A stretch of DNA of 32,389 nucleotides, taken from NCBI GenBank assembly GCA_018398765.1, contig JAHBMJ010000086.1, forward strand, positions 15,001-47,389. Reading direction: 5' to 3'. This DNA is from Chromera velia. Taxonomy: Eukaryota > Sar > Chromeraceae. A program made the translations under genes and the position numbers. Position 1 is the stretch's first letter. Each line of letters opens with the position of its first letter. Shown one piece after another: positions 22,578-30,866 of the stretch. A model generated the notes under the pieces. It had not been told where the DNA came from. It saw nothing but the letters and a program-made list of their open reading frames with translations, and searched no databases.

Positions 22578-23540
22578 AAGAAGGCGGGTAACTTGGCTTC
22601 CCCCGGCCACCTTTTAATCCCACAGACCAGCGTTTAAAGCCAACCTTTTCTCATAGTTCAGAACAAGCCCCTTTTAAGCCGCTGAGGGTCATTTGTCGTG
22701 TTTTTACGTGTGCTTTCTCCTCTGGGGGAGGGCTGCTGAGCTTGTCTCTTACCAAACGTTGGAAGCCTCGAAGGCTAGGCCACTAGTCTAGGCAGACAAC
22801 GATGGCGTATAACGATGAATTAAATGTAATATACTTAGTAAACTTTTTAAAAAATAAATGAATTGAATGAATTAAAGTGAATTGAGGTGGTTAAAATCGG
22901 GGAGCCACCACTTAGGCTCTGGCCAACCACGGGGTATGCATGCATGGCATTGCATGGTTTGTTTAGTACGCAACCTAGGCTTGGAGGAGCGATCTCTGCG
23001 GAGCACAACTGAAAAAAGGACTACCACCTTCAGTTTTTTGTACTTGCATCTTCATTCTATACTTTTGTCATAATCCTGGCCGTTGAATTGGCGTCGATCT
23101 GAAATGGCGCCCCTGTACTAGTCTAGGACCCTGTATATTCCGGTTTAAATTTATTGGCCTAAATTCACTATAATTCATTTATAAATTTATTTAAATCCAT
23201 TCAAGTATGAGGTCATATGAGAGAGAGAGCTAGCAGTGAGAGCAGTAACCAGGACAGAAGGAAGAGACGAAAGACGTATAGGCCAGATGCTAGGAACAAA
23301 CTTTAAGTCAATGCCCCCCCCCATTCAGATCCACTTTAATAAATTCGTTTATAAATTCACTTGATCAGTTTTACAGGGTAAATGAGTGAATAAATGATTA
23401 TTTGATCATAAATGCTCTTAATTCAAATGAATAAATAAAGAGATATTAAACTAATTGATTGCAATGTCACTGCATGATTAAATTAAAACACGTGTATATG
23501 TATATATATTTGTATGTTTCTAAATAATTGAATAATAACA
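22578..23540. other. AT-rich intergenic DNA; no gene seen
   Basis: Many AATTGAATGAATTAAA-type stretches and stops in all frames. A GAGA tract lies at 23220-23228 and a C-run at 23313-23321. No recognisable coding or RNA feature. Confidence 0.6.
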
Positions 23541-23912
23541 GGTTGTTTCCCAGGCCCTGCACTATAAAACTCTTTAAAAAAAAAATGGAAGTCTTATAAT
23601 TTTTTTTTTTAGAATTTTACAAAACTAAAAAGTATCTCAATCTGTTGATTTCAGTCTTCAAAAGTCATTAACATTATGACAACATAGAAACAAAGAATGT
23701 GTTAAGATGTTTCTCGAACATATTTTTTAAAAAAACATGTGTATATACACTTCAATCTAAACTGCATTTCACTTTTTTTTAGTTTTTTAGTGGATGTTCC
23801 TACTAAATCATAGTACTGATTTAGTTCTAAAATTCTAAAATTCAAACAAAAAAAAATGAGGTCTTTGATTTTTTTTTTTTGGAATTTTATAGTGCAGGGC
23901 CTAGGTTGTTTC
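23541..23912. mobile_element. MITE-like element (23551-23903) with direct-repeat flanks
   Basis: The left end CAGGCCCTGCACTATAAAA (23551-23569) and the right end (23885-23903), reverse-complemented, match over 19 bp except the first base (C against T). GGTTGTTTC occurs just outside both ends (23541-23549 and 23904-23912), a likely target duplication of 8 or 9 bp; one extra C at the left leaves the exact length uncertain. The 353-bp interior is AT-rich and non-coding. It holds two direct copies of an internal block, A-run then TGG/TGA...GTCTT, T-run and GAATTTTA, at about 23577-23623 and 23848-23890. Confidence 0.75.
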
Positions 23913-24765
23913 AACTTTTATGACGACATCTCGACTAACCTATTGACCTAAGTACGGACTGACTTACTCATGCAGAACATCGAATTGTCGTCAATTCGTT
24001 GCCTTTCTAAGTCAGCTTCCTTGCTTAATTGTTCTGGGATCTCATAGTTGAGAGCGCCAGTTTGTAAGAGTGTTTCAAACTTTGCATCTGGTTTGGCACT
24101 TTTCCGTTACGCGCCCCCATGCATATGCGCATATACGCAGAATTGAAGACCGGTGGGCACATACGACTCACCGTAAGGAACTTGAAGAATGCACACAACA
24201 GGACGGACTCTCTTGCTATCATCGATCTGTTTTGCACTCTCCCCTATTCTTTTCTTGCCCCCCCCATATGACAACGCCGATGACGATTGAAACAAGAGTG
24301 GACGTCTCTTCGTTTGGTTTTCAGTCGACCCGGCCGCTCGATCGTCTGACTGACCCCTTTCCCTCTTGTTCTTGTTGTTCCCGCCGCCTGCTCCGTCGGA
24401 TGATCAACTCCTGGAATTTCAAACCCCCCGAATCGGTCGTCCCGTCTTTGATCTTTCTACATGATGACCCAAATCCCCTGCAAGGCTGTGACCTGACCAC
24501 AGTCTTTTCGTTTCTCCTCAATCCTTCCTGCTAGAGCCGAAGATGCATGGCTGAGAGATTCTTTTCAGCTTGAGTTTAGGACGAGTCTTGTGCTTATGAC
24601 CTCTTTTTGTCGTTGTCTCTGTGCTCCCATCTCTCTTTTGCATGCCCAGAGAGACAACTGTCTGTCCCTCAGAAAGGTAGACACACAGCCAGGCCGACAG
24701 AGATGAAAACCGACGGTTTCAATGAACAAATGCAGGAAGGAACCGAAGAGGGACCCGGACAGTTC

Positions 24766-24800
<35 letters not shown>

Positions 24801-25487
24801 AGAGGGAGACAAAGAGACAAAAGAAGGACAAGAAGTGAAGAGGAGTCTTTAAGTGGACAGCAGCTCGAATTTACTCAGCGTATGGACCGAAGATTTCTTC
24901 TGGTTTTGAATTAATCGAATTCGATCACCTTATTGGATGAAATTCGGCAATCGAAAATATTCTTCCTCTGTTCAACAAAACAAACACGGACACAAAAGAG
25001 AAAAGCAAGCAAGACAGAAAGAGAGAATGAATGAAAGAAAGAATGAATGAAAGGGAAGTAAAGGATCGGAGGGAGAAAAGAAGCAATCAAAAGAAATGAA
25101 AGAGCAGGGCTGAGTGCCGAAGGAAGAGGGCCTAGGAGCGCTGCAGTGCGCGACAGTGCATGCAGATCGATGAGTGAGTGAGTGAGTGAGTGAGTGAGTG
25201 GGCGAGTGAGTGAGTGAGTGAGCGAGTGAGTATCTTTGGGAGAATAAATCAATCGAGAACATGAGCCAAGTGCCCGAGAGGAGACAGCGACTTTCGCTTG
25301 CCTACCTTCTTCCCTCCTTCCTTCCTTCCTTCGATCAATCGATCTTACTTTCTTCCCTTTAGACCTGACAGTTCTTCGTGTTTTTTCTTTTTTTTTCTTT
25401 TCTTTCCTGGCAACAATCTTTCAGTCTTCTCAAAGCTGGTCAATATTTCATATGCTGATTACAGATTATGCGCTGACACACTCATTC
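23913..25487. other. Gene-poor stretch with microsatellites
   Basis: An (AC)n tract (24767-24798), a TGAG tract (25171-25232) and a CCTT tract (25313-25333). A minus-strand frame at 24321-24521 is basic and Gln-rich and could be an exon, but it has no partner or recognisable domain. No firm gene. Confidence 0.5.
25171..25232. repeat. (TGAG)n tandem repeat
   Basis: About fifteen copies of the 4-bp unit TGAG with two CGAG interruptions. It produces a 'THSL' repeat frame on the minus strand, which is not a gene. Confidence 0.9.
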
Positions 25488-26180
25488 ATGATGACAAAAT
25501 ACGTTCTGGCCCTCCTTTTTTGCGTTCGGGTCAGTCGAGGGCTTGCAGACGACCTGGTATGGCGGCGCATGACTCAATCACACACAGAACACAGGCAAAA
25601 GGGTACAAGTTATTGCATGCATCATGCATGTAGTTGGTGCATACAAATTCAATCCGGATCCTGATGAAGAAATTTTAAGTGGATTTGGAGGAAGGCAAAC
25701 GGGAAGGCTGCAAGAGATTTGAGGAGAAGAACTTGTCCCTTCTCATACGTACATGGATCGACCTCTTGCTGGAGTGTGTAGAGAGAAATGAATGCATTAA
25801 GTGGACAGTAAGTCTGAAAACGATTGGACAGGAGGACTCTGGTTTGTTTTCCCTCTGTTCTTCTTCTTCTTCTTGTTCGTACTTTTTTTCTTTCTTTCTT
25901 TTGTTTCTCGAAAGACGCACTAGCCTTATTCCCTGACCCCCTCTAGATCCTTCGTTTGTTTGCCCACAAAAAGACCCCCGATTCGAGCGAGGAAAGAAGA
26001 AAGGAGAAGAAAGAAGACAAGAACTGTAATGAGCAACAAATGGACCGTCTTAAGAAGCCTCGATCAGTCCATAAACCTCCATCCCCTCCCTTCCTCCCGC
26101 CCTCCCTCTCCCCACTGTTAGTGCATCATGGGAGCGTTGGTCGTATGATGGCAAAACGTACTCACCTCGCTCTGTCTTGA
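25488..26180 (+). CDS. Possible small secreted or membrane protein gene, incomplete model
   Basis: ATG 25488 opens with a signal-peptide-like stretch (MMTKYVLALLFCV then RVSRGLADD). Downstream, one frame reads about 40 charged and hydrophobic residues ending IKWT at 25807 and followed by a strong GTAAGT donor (25808). A C/T-rich tract and CTCTAG acceptor lead to a phase-compatible exon 25947-26180 that begins ILRLFAHKK, is Lys/Glu-rich, then Pro-rich, and ends at TGA 26178-26180. The link from the signal-peptide exon to the second exon could not be phased (a possible acceptor at 25678-25679 needs phase 1), so the 5' part may belong elsewhere. No family recognised. Confidence 0.35.
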
Positions 26181-26344
26181 CACTGCGGTCAGAACCCAAC
26201 AGAAAGACGAGCACAAAAGTTTGACATGCATTCGCCCCTCTGTACGCGTCCACATGTGCATACTGCTCCATCAAGCTTATGCGCAAAATGCTAGATATTT
26301 ATTCATTCATTCAGTCGACCCAAGTCACACGCTCACTCATTTCG

Positions 26345-26458
26345 TTAGTTCAGGATTTTGCTTGCGCCAAGAGGGGCCGCCTGTACAGTAGGAGGAGGCG
26401 GCTGGAAGAACCCACGCTCGGAGGTCAAGTCCTCAGGTCGCATTGGGGCCTCAATTTC
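26345..26458 (-). CDS. Candidate alternative last exon of the rhodopsin gene
   Basis: A clean CCTCCCTGCAG acceptor (AG at 26460-26459) opens a 37-residue frame starting EIEAPMRPEDLTSERG, with a Pro-rich stretch, ending at TAA 26347-26345. It is in phase 0. The rhodopsin's last exon contains a GTCAGT donor at 27195, the same hexamer as two other donors of that gene, also phase 0, 24 nt before its stop region. Joining them would give a 448-residue protein instead of 419. It could instead be the end of an otherwise unseen gene. Confidence 0.4.
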   Translation of the reverse strand, partial: EIEAPMRPEDLTSERGFFQPPPPTVQAAPLGASKILN

Positions 26459-27168
26459 CTGCAGGGAGGGAGGGAGGAAGCAGGCAGCGATGCCATTGGA
26501 AGGACAGAACAAAACCAATTCAAGCAATCGTTCTGCTGAACACCAGCACGAACCCTCCAAGGAGACCATGCAAATTCAAGTCAACTGTCTCCATGTGTAT
26601 GACTCATACTTAGGCCTTTCTTTCGGTTCGTTGATATTTTCACATGTGCTCCTGCCTCAAATTCCACAGATATTCCTACGAACAAATGCAGCTTCAGCAC
26701 GCACGACATCTCGTTCGACACTTCACGCATGAACTTTCGTGAGCACCTGCTAAGAACAAGTCGTGAAACAGACTGTGCGAATTTCCCCCCCTTTCCAGGT
26801 CTAGCTGTCAGAGAGGACAAGGCCCCCTACTGCGGCTCTCAAAGAAAAGAAAAGAAAAGAAAAGGCTGCCAGACACTATGTTGACACTTTTGGGGGGAGT
26901 CATATTAGTTGTTTTGACACGGTACGTGCACGTTACCCTGGATCCTCCATACAGATCGATTGGCACTAGAAGATCGTGGTCGGTCCTGAAGCACTTCGGT
27001 GGAATTTGTGTAGTTTTTTTAACCGCTTTCGAAACTGTGGTGATCGATCAAAGTTCGGTGCGACAAACTCACTCCATCCTCTCCGAGACACGTCTCTGCA
27101 CGTTTGCAATCTAGCTTCGTGCGTGAACGTGTGTATGTTTTGCATGGCCATGTATCAGAATCCGCATC

Positions 27169-28865
27169 TCAGTCTGTAAACGTCTGACTACTGACCAGCA
27201 AATGATCCGCAGGGTTGTCGTTGATCTCCGCGTCAATCGCTTTATCAACGTCCTCCTCAAATTGTGCTTCGTGGAGTTCTTGAGGCTCAGTGTTCTCTTT
27301 GCCCCCTTTTTTGTCTACAAGAGCGTCAACGTCATCCGAATTCTGCTGTGCCTGAGGTGCAGAATCTACTCCCTTCAAGTCGAAGCTCGGAGGTGAGGGG
27401 TCGTGCTGGCCGTCTCTCAAAGCTCTCTTGACAGGCGTTGTTGACATTCTTCTTTGGCCCGTGATGATCTCTGGTTGAAGTTCCTCCGGCGGTGCTTCTC
27501 CCTTGTCGATACAGGCCGCTATCCTTTTCTGCTCCTGCTGGAGCGTGGAAGTCCATTTGGATCGAACGTAGTAGACGTACCTAGAGGCAAGCAGGCAGGC
27601 AGGCAGGCAGAGGGGGACAAGGTCAGACGATCGACACACGAAAAACAACTGAAAAAGCGATTTCGTCGAAGCAAGAACTCGTCTCAAGTAGAAAGAACAA
27701 AGAGAAAAAGAGGGAATTCGCGCATGGAAGAGGAAAGAGCAAGCGGAGGCATTGCCAAGCAAGAGAAAAACCGACGAGAGAGAAAAGAGAAATAGCCACA
27801 GAGAGAGAGAGAGAGAGGGATGATACGAAGCTACCAAAGAAAAAGATAAATGCATAAATCAATCAGTAAGTAAATGAATAAAGGAAGAAAGAAAGCAGAG
27901 AGACAAAACAACAGATACAGGAGAAAAATGAAAGAACAGAAGGAAGACAAAAAAGAAAGAAAGAAAGAAAGAAAGAAAGAACGAACGAACGAAAGAAAGA
28001 AAGAAAGAAAGAAAGAAAGAAGGAAAGAAAAAGAAACAAAAAAGAGAAAGAAAGAAATAATGGAAGAGTAATTGGTAATAAATGAGAAAAATTGCTAACC
28101 CGGAGAAAGCCAATTTGGAGATCAAGTCCATTGTTGACAGCACGATCACCTCTGCTTGTGGAGGAATTGCCCTCGCACCCATCGGCCCGATGATCCACGT
28201 GATCGGAAACGCAACCCAAGTGATCACCACACACACGGCAATGTACCGGAGGTTCGAGTTCCCTGCAAGCAAAAAAGAGCAGGGACGGAAACTCAACTCA
28301 AACCTCTGCTGTTGCACACGAATGTCTCGAAGATGACCCTTTCCCTACCGCGAGAGGATCCCTCCGGCATGATGCAAAGATTGCAATCGGATTGACCCAT
28401 GTAGTGAGTGTTGCTACAGGAGCACGCTTTCAGGCTTTCTGTTCGGTCAGGACTGTGGGGAGACCGAAGTAAAGGAGGACGGAAACAGATTCAGATTCAA
28501 TGCAACATCACAGGAGGTACGCATATCCCCCGCCTAGCTGAGCGCAGATCGATGGGTTTCCTTCGGAGAGACACGAAAGAAAGAAAGAAAACAAATGGTG
28601 CCGCCTTTTCGATCGATCGATCGAAGCCCTCGATCGAGCTGAAGTATGTGCACACCATGCGGTGGCATTTCTATTTCTTTTTGACTCTTCTTCTCTATCT
28701 CTTTTCTCTCCTTTTGCCATCCACTCATTGCATCCCTTCAGGAAGGCGAAAGGAGTCGAAGATACCTGAATGAACAGAACGACCGGGCTTTTCAGGTGCT
28801 TCCTGCTTGGATGGCTGACAGGCCTTTCATACCTTCGGCCTCCTTCTTCTCCTCTCTCTCTCTCT

Positions 28866-28913
<48 letters not shown>

Positions 28914-30269
28914 TCTCCATATTGTACCTGGTAGACGTTCTTTTCGTTCACCCCTGAAAGGACAAACGCAACAAGGGCTGTCGCAACCACGCAACGCAAT
29001 ACTCGTTGAAATATCCAATTAAGAGAAAGACTGGCAGACCTTTGAAAAGGTTGTCGTGGTTCTCGGAGGTTTCCCTCACAGCCCAGTCGAGGTTCACGAC
29101 CAGGAGCACAAAGAAGGAAGCACCGAGGCCGAATGCCATCATACGGTAACGGAACTCAGGGATCGAGTTGGCCCACAGACCGAGGACCAGCATGAGGAAG
29201 GTACAGAGGACCAGCTCGACCTGCCTCTGCTTCTTGCTCCTTGCGAGCAGAGAAACCTGCCAGCTCAGAAGAGGACACGTGATGGCGAACTGGACGAACC
29301 TGCACGCAGATCCAGATGGAATGAATGAAGCATGCTAGACACACTGATGATTGATACATGCATTTGCAGGCTAATTCTTCTTCAAAGAGAAGGGCGCTGT
29401 GTGGTGTGCATCGTAGATCTCCTCGATGGACTTCCGGTCCGGAAACACAGAAAGAAGGAAACGCAAAATGGGCTTGTGGATGCTGGACCGTAGTCGGAGG
29501 CGCTGCATGTTCTCATGCAACTGGATATGGTACTTGCTTTCACAAACAAAGCGAGCAAACCTGAACGACCTTAAGGGCGCTAGCGTCCCAACAAACAAAA
29601 AAGCACATTACTTGTTGACGACGTTCTCCCTCTGTCCATGCACCGAGGATCCTCTACAGGCAATACACGGGGGCATTTGTGCACTCTGTGCCAAGTCCAC
29701 GATGTGTCGGCCCCCTCCCTCCAAAGTGACTGACCTTCCGATGTCGTTGCGCGTGCAATCCTCGAAAATGACATCGTCGACTTGCGAGAGCATGATGAGG
29801 TTGTGGCACCCCGAGAAGAGCATGATGTAGCCATTCAGGGAAGTGCACATGGAAAACACGGTCAGGTGCTCGTCCTTGTAGTTGGGGTCGGGAAACCGGG
29901 TCCAGTAGAACAAACCGACCTGAAATCAGGAGCCGAATTAATGAAACAAACAACACAAAAAGCACGCACACAAAGGAAGAAGAACTTAATTCGCTTCTGC
30001 ACGCGTACAGACGTAGGCTGTCTGGCAACAGAGTACTAGCATGCAGATGTTCAAGCTTATCCGATTGAAGCGCACTGACTACGGAAACTGACCGCCACAA
30101 ACAACGACGCCTGGGCGATCCGAATGTAAAATGTGGTCTCGCTCATTTCTTCGATGTTTCCGTCGGCAATACACTCTGCCAGATAATCCCGTGTGCCCTC
30201 CGCACATGACACAAGAAAAGACAGCCCAGCAAGAAGCAGGGCAAAACGGGGCATCATGTACGGAACCAT
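27169..30269 (-). CDS. Microbial (type 1) rhodopsin, 419 residues, 7 exons, Q-T-Q counterion motif
   Basis: A seven-helix retinal protein. Exons (minus): 30269-30093, 29919-29735, 29299-29040, 28953-28928 (26 nt), 28802-28766 (37 nt), 28262-28100 and 27580-27169; all GT-AG with matching phases. Residues 1-24 look like a signal peptide, then a short extracellular head. Helix A about 43-66, B 76-102 (Tyr90 equals bacteriorhodopsin Tyr57), C 119-140, D 147-166, E 171-195, F 233-254, G 266-289. Helix C reads RFVQFAITCPLL: Arg121 (R82), Gln124 (D85), Thr128 (T89), Cys129 (T90), Pro130; Gln135 replaces D96. Helix F has Trp244, Phe247, Pro248 and Trp251 (W182, Y185, P186, W189). Helix G has Glu266 (E204), Asp274 (D212) and retinal Lys278 (K216). 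W182 to K216 aligns gap-free. The tail of about 130 residues is acidic and Gln/Glu-rich. Lack of both pump carboxylates argues against proton pumping; TCP recalls channelrhodopsins. Divergent from the CFAP54-like gene. Confidence 0.93.
27954..28060. repeat. (GAAA)n tract inside a rhodopsin intron
   Basis: GAAA/GAAC repeats on the plus strand, so TTTC on the sense strand of the minus-strand rhodopsin gene, inside intron 28099-27581. A (GCCT)n run on the sense strand (27591-27611) lies just before the acceptor of the last exon. Confidence 0.9.
28851..28909. repeat. (CT)n(AC)n microsatellite inside a rhodopsin intron
   Basis: CT repeats then AC repeats lie inside the short intron 28927-28803, between the two microexons. 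On the sense strand they read GT then GA, occupying about half of the 125-nt intron. Confidence 0.9.
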
Positions 30270-30866
30270 TCTTGTCTACCGGGATTCGTTTTGAACACGC
30301 AACCGGAGTGAATATATATACCCGACAAACGCGCGTTCCAACAATCAGCGACTGGCTACGAAGGTACAGAGAACTTCTATCACAAGAATGCCGGCTTCGA
30401 AGGACACAGCTAGGAGGCCAGACACACCGATGAAACACGCATACTATACCATGCATCGCCTCGTATATATATATATATATATATGAAGCATGCACTTCAA
30501 AATGGCCCCGGCCCCGGCATGCATGCCTGAGTTTGCGTCTAAAGTTTTTTAGTTACTACATGCATGCTGAGCGAGAGTACTTCGGACATACTTCGGACAC
30601 AATTAAGGCTAGCTGAACTCTGAAGATGAGTGTGACATTGTACGTGTGACTGGACGAGAAAGATCGGGAAAGGACTGAGGATGACTGGGGCAGACTTTGA
30701 CTCCCACTTGCAATCTTGCATCCGTTGAACCTCGACAGCTCCTCGTGTATTCAAAAGGAAAGTGAGTCTCCGTCTGGCAACACTGACTGGTGTTCCAAGA
30801 GTGCAAGTGTTGCACGGCTGTCCTTACAATCGAACTGATTGATCAGCACTCCTAGACTCAGGAAAG
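30270..30866. promoter_or_regulatory. Shared divergent promoter region of rhodopsin and CFAP54-like genes
   Basis: 597 bp lie between the rhodopsin start codon (30269, minus) and the CFAP54-like start codon (30867, plus). TATATATA at 30313-30320 lies about 45 bp upstream of the rhodopsin ATG and could be a TATA-like element. An (AT)n tract lies at 30464-30484. ACTTCGGACA(T/C) is repeated in tandem near 30579-30600. No open frame of interest. That the elements act as promoters is inference from position. Confidence 0.5.

Noticed and set aside
24321-24521. Basic, Gln-rich minus-strand exon
   Set aside because: Possible GGGATTTGG start after an AG and a GTCAGT nearby, but no partner exon and no recognisable domain.
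25171-25232. CRISPR array
   Set aside because: Contiguous 4-bp tandem repeats without spacers; no CRISPR-like spacing anywhere in the window.
26581-26820. Minus-strand frame with a beta-strand-like stretch (ISVEFEAGAHVKI) as an extra rhodopsin exon
   Set aside because: No donor gives a phase compatible with the 26458 exon.
28948-29193. 81-residue minus-strand membrane protein as its own gene
   Set aside because: It is the second half of the rhodopsin helix C-E exon reading on into the following 86-nt intron.
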